64,000 bases of DNA from JAABQG01 sp963726365. Lineage in GTDB: Bacteria; Pseudomonadota; Gammaproteobacteria; Burkholderiales; Burkholderiaceae_C. The notes under the pieces are model-generated. The model saw nothing but the letters and a program-made list of their open reading frames with translations, had not been told where the DNA came from and did not search any database. The translations under genes and the position numbers were made by a program. Below, piece after piece: positions 56,826 to 64,000 of this stretch (the first letter of the stretch is position 1; each line of letters begins with the position of its first letter). The stretch lies in NCBI GenBank assembly GCA_963726365.1, contig CAVSCI010000022.1, positions 1 to 64,000 of the forward strand. The letters run 5' to 3'.

Positions 56826-57851
56826 ATGAATGTCGTGATCACCGGCGGTGCCGGATTTCTGGGCGTGCGACTCGCGCGCACCCTGCTTGCCCAAGGGCAA
56901 CTCTCGCTCGCGAGCGCCTCACCCCAGGCTGTTGCCCGCATCACGCTCGTGGACCGCGCACAACCGCCGGCTGATCTGCTGAACGATCCTCGCATTGCAG
57001 CCGTGGTGGGTGACTTGAATGATCTTTTGCAACCCGGCCCGACCGGCACCGCCGCCATCCCCCCCGGCACGCACCTGGTGTTTCACCTTGCAGCCGCCGT
57101 CAGCGGTGAGTGCGAGGCTGATTTCGACCTTGGCATGCGTAGCAACCTCGACGCGACCCGCGCGCTGCTCGAGGCCTGCAGGGCGTTGAAAACCCGCCCC
57201 ACGTTCGTGTTTGCGAGCTCGCTGGCCGTGTTCGGCAAGCCGCCGGGGCAAGAACTGCCAGAGGTAATCGAAGACAGCACCCTGCCCACGCCGCAAAGCA
57301 GCTATGGCATCCAGAAATTCATCGGTGAACAACTTGTCGCCGACTACGCGCGCAAAGGCTTCGTGCGCGGGCGCAATGTGCGCCTGATGACGGTCAGCGT
57401 ACGCCCCGGGAGACCCAATGGTGCGGCATCGAGCTTCCTGAGCGGCATGATCCGCGAACCACTGGCCGGCGTTCAAGCTGCCTGCCCGGTGCCGGCCGAC
57501 ATTGCCGTGGCGCTGTCCTCCCCCGGTCGGACGATAGAGGGACTGATTTGCGCGGCACAGACCCCCGACGCGGCGTGGGGCCCCCTGACCGCCATGAACC
57601 TGCCCGCCTTGCGCACCACCGTGGGCGAGATGGCCGCAGCGCTGGGTCGCGTCGCGGGCACTGCCGCCACCGATCTGCTGGACTGGTCCCCTGACCCGGC
57701 CATCCTGAGCGTGGTCAGCACCTGGCCCGGCAACATTGCGTCGACCCGCGCCCGCGCACTGGGCTTGCTCCCGGACTCGGATTTCGAAACAATCATTCGG
57801 GACTACATCCGCGAAAACCCCGATGCGATCCGCCTGCCGCTGCAGCCATAA
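56826..57851 (+). CDS. denD: D-erythronate dehydrogenase (DenD)-like NAD-dependent epimerase/dehydratase
   Basis: An extended SDR of 341 residues. The Rossmann motif is MNVVITGGAGFLGVRLARTL, the active site is SSYGIQKFIGEQLVADY (Tyr-x-x-x-Lys near residue 160) and PGRPNGAASSFLSGMIREPL is characteristic of the DenD group. DenD oxidises D-erythronate at C2 or C3 in the acid-sugar pathway that uses OtnI, OtnK and OtnC. Those genes are not in the window. It precedes a TRAP transporter, the usual uptake system of such pathways, which supports the assignment. Specific substrate: inferred. Confidence 0.82.
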   Translation: MNVVITGGAGFLGVRLARTLLAQGQLSLASASPQAVARITLVDRAQPPADLLNDPRIAAVVGDLNDLLQPGPTGTAAIPPGTHLVFHLAAAVSGECEADFDLGMRSNLDATRALLEACRALKTRPTFVFASSLAVFGKPPGQELPEVIEDSTLPTPQSSYGIQKFIGEQLVADYARKGFVRGRNVRLMTVSVRPGRPNGAASSFLSGMIREPLAGVQAACPVPADIAVALSSPGRTIEGLICAAQTPDAAWGPLTAMNLPALRTTVGEMAAALGRVAGTAATDLLDWSPDPAILSVVSTWPGNIASTRARALGLLPDSDFETIIRDYIRENPDAIRLPLQP

Positions 57852-57856
57852 TCGAA

Positions 57857-57873
57857 AGTTGTCATACAACTTC
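57857..57873. promoter_or_regulatory. GntR-type operator candidate ahead of dctP
   Basis: AAGTTGT-CAT-ACAACTT is a perfect 7-3-7 palindrome containing TTGTCATACAA, which fits the T-N-G-T-N3-A-C-N-A consensus of the FadR subfamily of GntR regulators. It lies 5 bp after denD and 60 bp before dctP. Confidence 0.65.
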
Positions 57874-57933
57874 AATCCGGACTGACCCCTGTCTTTGGGC
57901 AGCCCGCCATTTTTTCCAACGAAGGAGACGTGA

Positions 57934-58904
57934 ATGAAATTGAACAAACTGGTGATCGGCCTGAGCATGGCCATGGGTTTTGTGGCCGTGGCATCCGCCC
58001 AGACCACCATGAAGATCAGCATTTCCGTGGCGCAGAACTCGCACCAGGGCGTGGCCATCGACACCTTTGCCAAGGAAGTCGAGAAACGCACCGGCGGCCG
58101 CTACAAGATCCAGACCTTCTACTCCGGCTCGCTGGGCGGCGAACGCGAATCGATCGAGGCGGTGCAGCTGGGCACGCAGGAACTGGCCTTCAGCTCCACC
58201 GGCCCGGTGCCCAATTTCGTGCCCGAAGCCAAGATCCTGGACATCCCCTTCCTGTTCCGTGACAAGGCGCATGCCCGCGCCGTGCTGGACGGCCCCATCG
58301 GCCAGGAAATGCTGGTCAAGTTCGATGCCAAGGGATTCAAGGCGCTGGCCTGGGCCGAGAACGGTTTCCGCCACATGACCAACAGCAAGCGCGCGGTCAA
58401 AGCGCCCGATGACCTCAAGGGCCTGAAGATGCGCACCATGGAAAACCCGGTGCACGTGGCCGCCTACAAGGGCTTCGGCATCGTGACCACGCCCATGGCC
58501 TTCCCGGAAGTGTTCACCGCCCTGCAGCAGGGCACGGTCGATGGCCAGGAAAACCCGCTGTCGGTGATCATGTCGGCCAAGTTCGACCAGGTGCAGAAGT
58601 ACCTGTCGCTGACCGGCCACGTGTATTCGCCCGCCATCTTCCTGATGAACAAGGCGGCCTTCGACAAGCTCAGCGCGGCCGACAAGCAAGCATTCCTGGA
58701 AGCCGCCAAGGAAGGCGCCAAGGCCAACCGTGCCCGCGTCGATGCCGACGATGCCAACGGCGTGGCCGACCTGCGCTCCAAGGGCATGACCGTCATTGAA
58801 AACGTGGACAAGGCCAAGTTCGTCGCTGCGCTGGCCCGGTCAACGCCGAGTTCGAAAAGCAGTTCGGCAAGGCCAACATCGACAGGATCCGCAACTTCAA
58901 GTAA
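57934..58904 (+). CDS. dctP: TRAP transporter solute-binding protein DctP, one frame break
   Basis: A periplasmic binding protein of the DctP family, 322 residues after repair. The signal peptide is KLNKLVIGLSMAMGFVAVAS. Family blocks are SLGGERESIEAVQLGTQELA, DLKGLKMRTMENPVHVAAYK (with the conserved ligand-binding Arg) and AFPEVFTALQQGTVDGQENP. One C is missing from a run at about 58836, so the tail should read LAPVNAEFEKQFGKANIDRI. Beside denD its ligand is probably a C4 sugar acid such as erythronate or threonate. AGGAGA precedes the start. Confidence 0.94.
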
Positions 58905-58937
58905 GATCGTCCCGACGGTTCACTTTGATCCGGACTA

Positions 58938-58970
58938 CGCCCGAAGTCTCTCCTGGGTTCGGGCGTTTTT
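58938..58970 (+). terminator. Terminator-like hairpin between dctP and dctQ
   Basis: CGCCCGAA (58938-58945) and TTCGGGCG (58958-58965) form an 8-bp stem followed by TTTTT. It stands in the 95-bp gap inside the transporter operon, where partial termination would give more binding protein than membrane subunits. Confidence 0.8.
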
Positions 58971-58999
58971 CATTCCTAATTTCGCTTGCCCAGACGCCC

Positions 59000-59498
59000 A
59001 TGAAGCAAACTTTTCTGCGGTTTGAGCGGCTGACCACCGGCGCTGGCGATGCTGGCGGCCTGCGCCATGCTGGCGCTGGCCGCGTCGCCTGGGCATGTTC
59101 CAGATCATCATCCGCTTCGTGCTCGAAACCCCGGCCGAATGGACCGAGGTGCTGATCCGTTTCAGCCTGATCTGGATGGTCTTTCATGGGCATTCCGATG
59201 GCGTTTCGCCAGGGCGCGATGGTCAGCGTGGATGTGCTGTACCGCTGGAGCCCGCCGCGGCATGCGGCGCGTGCTCGACTGGGTGGTCTGCCTTGCCGCG
59301 CTGGCGCTGATCGCCGTCATCATCTGGTGGGGCTGGGACTATGCCAACCGCGGCAAGGTACAGACCATGATCGGTCTTGAAGATGTATCCATGTTCTGGG
59401 CCTATCTGGCGATGCCGGTTGGCGGCGTGTTCAGCGTGATCGGCATCATCGGCAATCTGCTCGATCCGCAGCGCCTCGAACTGGAGACCGCGCAATGA
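59000..59498 (+). CDS. dctQ: TRAP transporter small permease DctQ, four frame breaks
   Basis: The small four-helix membrane subunit. After repair it reads MKQTFLRFERLTTG, a first helix LAMLAACAMLALAA, the signature ETPAEWTEVLIRFSLIWM then FMGIPMAFRQGAMVSVDVLY, and MPVGGVFSVIGIIGNLLDP near the end. Four single-base insertions are visible: ggc-g-ctg (59043), tcg-c-ctg (59090), ctt-t-cat (59185) and cgc-g-gcatg (59262). Removing them leaves 495 bases, 164 residues, the standard size. The stop overlaps the dctM start by four bases. Confidence 0.9.
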
Positions 59499-60772
59499 GC
59501 ATCGTCATGCTGGTCACCATGGTGCTGTGCTTTGCACTCACCATCTCGGTTGCGGTGTCGATCGGCCTGGCCTCCATCGTGGGCATTCAGGTCAACAACG
59601 CGAACATGCTGATCTCCGTGAAGGAGATGTTCAACGCGATCAACAAGTTTCCGCTGGCCGCCATTCCGTTTTTCATCCTGGCCGGCAACATCATGGAAAC
59701 CGGCGGCATTTCGCGCCGCCTGGTCGAATTTGCCAAGAGCATCGTCGGCGGCGTGCAGGGCGGCCTGCCCATGACCTGCGTGCTGACCTGCATGATCTTC
59801 GCGGCCGTGTCGGGCTCGTCGGTGGCCACCACCTTCGCGGTCGGCACGATCCTGATCCCGGCCCTGATCAAGCACGGCTACCCGACCACCTGGGCGGCGT
59901 CACTGCAGGCCACCAGCGCCGAACTCGGCGTGATCATCCCGCCGTCGATTCCGATGATCCTGTATGGCGTCAGCGCCGAAGTGTCGATCGGCGAAATGTT
60001 CATCGCCGGCTTCGGCCCGGGCCTCCTGATCGGCCTGGCCCTGATGCTGTTTGTCTGGGTCTACTGCCGGATCAAGGGCTGGGGCAAGAACGATGGCGAC
60101 GGCCGCCTGGGCTTCGGCCGCGCCACGCTGAAGGCCGGCTGGGCGCTGGCGATGCCGGTGATCATCCTGGGCGGCATCTACGGCGGCGTCTTCACGCCGA
60201 CCGAGGCCTCTGCCGTGGCCGTGTTCTACGCGCTGATCGTCGGGCTGGTGATCTACCGCGAGATCAAGTTGCCCGACCTTGCCATCATCCTGCGCAAGTC
60301 GGTGCTGTCCAGCGCGGTGATCATGTTCATCATCGCCAACGCCGGGCTGTTTGCCTTCCTGATCACGCGCGCCGGCGTGCCGGACGCCATCGGCCATTGG
60401 CTGCAGGAGGTGCTCAAGTCGCCCGCCTACTTCCTGCTGGGCGTGAACGCCGCGCTGTTCCTGATCGGCATGTTCATCGAGACCAGCGCGGCCATCATCG
60501 TGCTGGCGCCGATCCTGGCGCCCGTGGCGATGCACTTCGGCATCGATCCGGTGCACTTCGGTCTGGTGATGGTGGTGAACCTGGCGCTGGGCATGATCAC
60601 GCCGCCCTTCGGCGTGAACCTGTTCGCCGCCTGCACGGTGGCGCGCATCTCGCTGGACCGCATGATCAAGGACCTGATTCCCTTCGTGCTGGTGATCCTC
60701 GCCTGCCTGATGGTCATCACTTACGTGCCGGTCCTGTCGCTGGGCCTGCGCGACCTGGTCTATGCCAAATAG
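59495..60772 (+). CDS. dctM: TRAP transporter large permease DctM
   Basis: A 425-residue membrane protein with about 12 helices and unbroken frame. The family signatures are FPLAAIPFFILAGNIMETGG, FAAVSGSSVATTFAVGTILI, GVIIPPSIPMILYGVSAEVS and NLALGMITPPFGVNLFAACT. With DctQ it forms the sodium- or proton-coupled channel that takes up the acid delivered by DctP. Confidence 0.97.
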   Translation: MSIVMLVTMVLCFALTISVAVSIGLASIVGIQVNNANMLISVKEMFNAINKFPLAAIPFFILAGNIMETGGISRRLVEFAKSIVGGVQGGLPMTCVLTCMIFAAVSGSSVATTFAVGTILIPALIKHGYPTTWAASLQATSAELGVIIPPSIPMILYGVSAEVSIGEMFIAGFGPGLLIGLALMLFVWVYCRIKGWGKNDGDGRLGFGRATLKAGWALAMPVIILGGIYGGVFTPTEASAVAVFYALIVGLVIYREIKLPDLAIILRKSVLSSAVIMFIIANAGLFAFLITRAGVPDAIGHWLQEVLKSPAYFLLGVNAALFLIGMFIETSAAIIVLAPILAPVAMHFGIDPVHFGLVMVVNLALGMITPPFGVNLFAACTVARISLDRMIKDLIPFVLVILACLMVITYVPVLSLGLRDLVYAK

Positions 60773-60903
60773 ATGGCGCGCGTGAGCGCTTTCAGGCTGT
60801 TCAACGGCCGGCCGCCCCCTGGCCGATGCCTCCCTGTTGACGCCGGTTTTTGTCGCCCAACACCCCCCATTTGCGCTATCATGAACCTACTGGAGGGACC
60901 AGA

Positions 60904-61278
60904 ATGTTAACGAAACTGATCCGCGGCACCGCCGTGATAACGGGCGCACTGGTGATGTGCGCGTGTACCCCCAAGAACGTGAGCTACAGCAAGGACGTGC
61001 AGCCCATTCTTTCCAAGAACTGTTCCGAATGCCATGCGCCCGGAAAGCCAGGGCTCGAAGCCAGCGGGCTCGATACCACGAACTACCAGGCGGTCATGAA
61101 GGGCGGGAAATTCGGCGCGCTGGTCAAGCCCGGCGATGCCTTCACCAGCGCCATGAACATGCTCGTGGAAGGACGCGCGGCACCTTCCATCCGCATGCCG
61201 CATGGCAAGGACAAGCTGCCTGACAAGGATATCGAGACGCTCAAGGTCTGGGTCAATGAAGGCGCAAAGAACAACTGA
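60904..61278 (+). CDS. Small lipoprotein-like cytochrome c
   Basis: A 124-residue protein with a signal sequence (TKLIRGTAVITGALVMCAC) whose second cysteine (preceded by A) could be lipidated, and one haem-binding C-x-x-C-H in LSKNCSECHAPGKPG (near residue 42). A likely axial Met is in SAMNMLVEGR or SIRMPHGKD. It resembles the single-haem c-type cytochromes of the planctomycete-type domain (PILSKNCSECH). Electron partners are unknown. GGAGG lies ahead of the ATG. It stands alone between the TRAP operon and the glycine riboswitch. Confidence 0.82.
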   Translation: MLTKLIRGTAVITGALVMCACTPKNVSYSKDVQPILSKNCSECHAPGKPGLEASGLDTTNYQAVMKGGKFGALVKPGDAFTSAMNMLVEGRAAPSIRMPHGKDKLPDKDIETLKVWVNEGAKNN

Positions 61279-61315
61279 GCTCCGCAGGATCGACCTGCAA
61301 CCGGATCCCAGGCGT

Positions 61316-61321
61316 TAGAAT
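61316..61321 (+). promoter_or_regulatory. Possible -10 element of the gcv operon
   Basis: TAGAAT about 10 bp before the riboswitch; the -35 at normal spacing is weak. Confidence 0.3.
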
Positions 61322-61329
61322 TCAAGGTG

Positions 61330-61572
61330 TCAGGAGAGCGCCGCCCGTTGAGGCGGCCGCCGAAGGCGCAGGAGGCCCCGAAACGGGTCCTGAACGCTCA
61401 GGCAAAAGGACTGACAAGCGCCTGAAAAGGCGTTTCCTCACTGGAGAGAGGCCCTGAGCGGTTCGCGTCGCAGCAAGGCCCACCGAAGGAGCAACCCGCA
61501 GCCTGCCACCGCGCCCCGAAGCGCGACGACGCAGGCCCGGCGAATCTCTCAGGTAAAGCGGACAGAGAGGGC
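61330..61572 (+). ncRNA. Tandem glycine riboswitch
   Basis: Two aptamers in series. The first runs from GGAGAG (61333) through the conserved CCGCCGAAGGCGCAGG region to CTCAGGCAAAAGGACTG. The second starts at GGAGAG (61443), has CACCGAAGGAGCAA, and closes with ATCTCTCAGGTAAAGC, GGACAGAGAGGG. The paired layout and the G-A-A-G-G-x-G-C-A core are diagnostic of the gcvT-type glycine riboswitch. It would switch on the gcv operon when glycine is high. Confidence 0.96.
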
Positions 61573-61623
61573 AGCCCATGGCACGATGTGCCATGGTTCT
61601 AGTTTGCCTGTCTGGAGAATGGT

Positions 61624-62754
61624 TTGTCTGCCACTGCCGCCCCTTTGCTCACCACGCCACTGAACGCATTGCACCTTGAACTCGGCGCCCGCATGGTGCC
61701 GTTTGCCGGTTATTCGATGCCGGTGCAATATCCCGCCGGCCTCGTGGCCGAACACCACCACACGCGCAACGGCGCTGGCTTGTTCGACGTGTCGCACATG
61801 GGCCAGTTGCGACTGGTGGGCGCGGACGCCGCTGCCGCGTTCGAATCGCTGATTCCCGTGGACGTGATCGGCCTGCCCGCCGGCAAACAGCGCTACGGCC
61901 TGCTGCTGACGGATGAAGGCACCATCATCGACGACTTGATGTTTGTGAACCGGAGCGTTGACATCTTCGTCATCGTCAATGGCGCCTGCAAGGTCGATGA
62001 CATCGCGCATATCCAGGCCCGGATCGGCCAGCGCTGCGCCGTCATCCCCATGCCAGAGCGCGCGCTGCTGGCCCTGCAGGGCCCGCAGGCCGTGGCGGCG
62101 CTGGCACGACTGGTGCCTGGCGTCGAAAAACTGGTGTTCATGACCGGGGAAGGTTTCAAGTGGAACGGCGCGGACCTTTTCATCACGCGCAGCGGCTACA
62201 CCGGCGAAGACGGGTTCGAGATTTCGGTGCACAACGATCAAGCCGAGGCACTGGCACGCGCCCTGCTCGCCCAGCCCGAGGTCAAGCCGATTGGTCTGGG
62301 CGCACGCAACTCGTTGCGCCTCGAAGCCGGCCTGTGCCTCTACGGCAACGACATTGACACCACCACCACCCCGGTCGAGGCCGCGCTGAACTGGGCGATG
62401 CAGAAAGTGCGCCGCACCGGCGGCGCCCGGGCCGGCGGTTTCCCCGGCGCGGACAAAGTGCTCGCCCAATTGAACGGCACTTTGCCTTTGCAGCGGCTGC
62501 GCGTTGGCCTGGTGGCCAGCGAGCGCGTGCCCGTGCGAGAGCACGTGAAGCTGGAAAACATGGACGGCCAGATCGTCGGCGAAGTCACCAGTGGCCTGCT
62601 CTCGCCCACGTTGAACCAGCCGGTGGCCATCGCCTATGTCGAGCCCGACTATGCGGTCGCAGGCACGGAGCTGTTTGCGATGGTGCGTGGCAAGCCGGTG
62701 CCGATGGAGGTGACCGCGACACCTTTCGTCCCGACCCGCTACCACCGCGGCTGA
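61624..62754 (+). CDS. gcvT: Glycine cleavage system T protein (aminomethyltransferase)
   Basis: GcvT transfers the aminomethyl carbon of glycine to tetrahydrofolate and releases ammonia. The 376-residue protein reads ARMVPFAGYSMPVQYPAGLV, LFDVSHMGQLRLVG, RSGYTGEDGFEISVHNDQAE and GLGARNSLRLEAGLCLYGND (family Asp/Arg sites). TTG at 61624 is the start: TGGAGA lies seven bases ahead and the nearest ATG (61619) is out of frame. It is 50 bp after the riboswitch. Confidence 0.96.
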   Translation: MSATAAPLLTTPLNALHLELGARMVPFAGYSMPVQYPAGLVAEHHHTRNGAGLFDVSHMGQLRLVGADAAAAFESLIPVDVIGLPAGKQRYGLLLTDEGTIIDDLMFVNRSVDIFVIVNGACKVDDIAHIQARIGQRCAVIPMPERALLALQGPQAVAALARLVPGVEKLVFMTGEGFKWNGADLFITRSGYTGEDGFEISVHNDQAEALARALLAQPEVKPIGLGARNSLRLEAGLCLYGNDIDTTTTPVEAALNWAMQKVRRTGGARAGGFPGADKVLAQLNGTLPLQRLRVGLVASERVPVREHVKLENMDGQIVGEVTSGLLSPTLNQPVAIAYVEPDYAVAGTELFAMVRGKPVPMEVTATPFVPTRYHRG

Positions 62755-62825
62755 ATCCGACCGCAGCCGTACCCCCTGGAATCCCCCCCTGTTTCTAGAT
62801 GAGCCATCAATTTTTGGAGAAACCC

Positions 62826-63197
62826 ATGAGCATGAAATACACCGAAGACCACGAATGGATCAACGTGGAAGGCGATGTCGCCACCGTTGGCATCACCCAC
62901 CATGCGCAAGATGCCCTGGGTGACGTGGTGTTCGTGGAGCTGCCCGACGTTGGCAAGACCATTGCCCAGAAGGAGGTCGCCGGCGTGGTGGAATCCGTCA
63001 AGGCTGCGGCCGACGTGTACATGCCGGTGAGTGGCGAAATCGTTGAAGTCAACGAGGCCCTGCGCGCCGACCCCTCGCTGGCCAACAGCGACCCGCTGGG
63101 CGCCGGCTGGTTCTTCAAGGTCAAGCTGTCCAGCGCCGGTGAAGTGGCTGCGCTGCTGGACGAGACCGCCTACACCGCGTTCGCGGCCAACGCCTGA
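62826..63197 (+). CDS. gcvH: Glycine cleavage system H protein
   Basis: A 123-residue lipoyl carrier. The lipoylated Lys is K59 in VVESVKAAADVYMPVSGEI, with the opening MSMKYTEDHEWINVEGDVAT. GGAG lies seven bases before the ATG at 62826; the upstream in-frame ATG at 62799 is less likely. It shuttles the aminomethyl group between GcvP and GcvT. Confidence 0.97.
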   Translation: MSMKYTEDHEWINVEGDVATVGITHHAQDALGDVVFVELPDVGKTIAQKEVAGVVESVKAAADVYMPVSGEIVEVNEALRADPSLANSDPLGAGWFFKVKLSSAGEVAALLDETAYTAFAANA

Positions 63198-63215
63198 TTG
63201 GCAAAGCCTTGCGTG

Positions 63216-63239
63216 CGGGGCATTCTGCGGAGTGCCCCG
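63216..63239 (+). other. Intercistronic hairpin between gcvH and gcvP
   Basis: CGGGGCA (63216-63222) and TGCCCCG (63233-63239) form a perfect 7-bp stem without a T run. It may stabilise the gcvTH message or reduce read-through into gcvP. Confidence 0.4.
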
Positions 63240-63267
63240 TGCCCAATGTTTTGATCGGGAGTCTTCC

Positions 63268-64000
63268 ATGCTGATGCCATCCGCCCTGCCCTTGGGCGAA
63301 CTCGAAAACCCCACGGAATTCATCGCCCGCCACATCGGCATCAGCGCCGCCGACGAGGTTCACATGCTGTCGGTGATCGGTGAGGCCTCGCGCCGCACGC
63401 TGATCGACTCCATCGTGCCGCGCAGCATCGCCCGCAGCGCGCCCATGGACCTGCCGCCCGCCGTGACCGAAGCCGCCGCGCTGGCCGAACTCAAGGCGAT
63501 GGCAAAGAAGAATCAGGTGCTCAGGAGCTTCATCGGCCAGGGCTACTACGGCACCCACACGCCCGGCGTCATCCTGCGCAACATCCTGGAAAACCCCGCC
63601 TGGTACACCGCCTACACGCCCTACCAGGCCGAAATTTCGCAGGGCCGCATGGAGGCGCTGGTCAACTTCCAGACGATGGTGACCGACCTCACCGGCATGG
63701 ACATCGCCAACGCCTCGATGCTTGACGAGGCCACCGCCGCCGCCGAGGCCATGACGCTGGCCCGGCGCTCGGTCAAGAGCAGATCCAGCACCTTCCTCGT
63801 GGCCGGCGACTGCCACCCGCAAACCATCGAAGTGATCCAGACCCGCGCCCGCCCGCTGGGGCTGACCGTGAAGCTAGCCAATTCGGCGTCGGAGTGGGCC
63901 GAGGCGCTGGCGGGTGGCGATTACTTCGCCGTGCTGGCGCAGTACCCGTCCACCAGCGGCCGCATTGACGACCTGCGCGCCGACGTGTTGACGGTGCACA
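63268..64000 (+). CDS. gcvP: Glycine dehydrogenase (P protein), 5' part
   Basis: The gene runs off the right edge; 244 codons are present and open. The protein begins MLMPSALPLGELENPTEFIA, then RHIGISAADEVHMLSVIG, QVLRSFIGQGYYGTHTPGVI, PYQAEISQGRMEALVNFQTM and ANASMLDEATAAAEAMTLA, all standard for the N-terminal half of the single-chain PLP glycine decarboxylase. The PLP lysine would be in the missing C-terminal half. It is the third gene of the riboswitch-controlled operon. Confidence 0.97.
   Translation, partial: MLMPSALPLGELENPTEFIARHIGISAADEVHMLSVIGEASRRTLIDSIVPRSIARSAPMDLPPAVTEAAALAELKAMAKKNQVLRSFIGQGYYGTHTPGVILRNILENPAWYTAYTPYQAEISQGRMEALVNFQTMVTDLTGMDIANASMLDEATAAAEAMTLARRSVKSRSSTFLVAGDCHPQTIEVIQTRARPLGLTVKLANSASEWAEALAGGDYFAVLAQYPSTSGRIDDLRADVLTVH

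Overview
The window is a 64 kb piece of a GC-rich bacterial chromosome, almost certainly from the Comamonadaceae (Burkholderiales, Betaproteobacteria; Polaromonas, Rhodoferax, Variovorax and Hydrogenophaga are plausible relatives). The basis is protein similarity recalled from the family, the mix of genes (a Bug/TctC-type binding protein, the protocatechuate 4,5-cleavage genes ligJ and ligK, a PilY1 pilus cluster, a ribBA with a degenerate second half) and short dispersed repeats of the kind that litter these genomes. I see no phage, integrase, transposase, CRISPR array or plasmid gene. Most of it reads as core chromosome.

Layout. 1-3.2 kb: ligK and ligJ (lower protocatechuate 4,5-cleavage pathway) on the minus strand with a divergent LysR regulator. 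3.4-9.6 kb: a secreted UlaG-like metallo-hydrolase, a Bug-type solute-binding protein, a TTC38-like protein coupled to an alpha/beta hydrolase, an AEC transporter and a DUF1932 oxidoreductase. 9.7-13.7 kb: one very long AsmA-like DUF748 gene. 14.4-17.3 kb: a transglycosylase, glyA and nrdR. 17.5-25.1 kb: type IV pilus minor pilins and PilY1 (fimT-pilV-pilW-pilX-pilY1-pilE). 25.1-32.8 kb: ribD-ribE-ribBA-ribH-nusB, an aminotransferase, then ybgC-tolQ-tolR-tolA. 32.9-38.5 kb: dnaE, trhO, doxX and a pirin. 38.7-46.2 kb: LysR, an FAD oxidoreductase and a tRNA-centred group (gluQ, trmB, an RluA-type synthase, alaS). 46.4-50.1 kb: gabD, tRNA-Gly(CCC), scoAB and a PAS-LuxR regulator. 50.2-56.7 kb: two carboxymuconolactone-decarboxylase-fold proteins, ald, a thioesterase, an EamA transporter, an SDR and electron-transfer-flavoprotein dehydrogenase. 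56.8-60.8 kb: denD with a dctPQM TRAP transporter. 60.9-64 kb: a small cytochrome c, then a tandem glycine riboswitch ahead of gcvT-gcvH-gcvP.

Two things cut across the whole window. First, about thirty reading-frame breaks interrupt otherwise well-conserved genes, including essential ones such as alaS. Where I could reconstruct the expected frame, most are single-base insertions, so I treat them as sequence errors and annotate each affected gene as one CDS. Second, at least two families of short dispersed repeats are present. One (about 65-75 bp, nine copies, called family 2 below) has been captured inside or at the 3' end of protein-coding genes: it adds in-frame peptides to GluQ, alanine dehydrogenase and the DUF748 protein. 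The other (about 80 bp, four copies, called family 1) sits in short gaps between genes and supplies the N-terminus of one hydrolase. These repeats, a set of perfect palindromic operator candidates and a degenerate RibBA are the most interesting observations; I did not find a new multi-gene defence or biosynthetic system.
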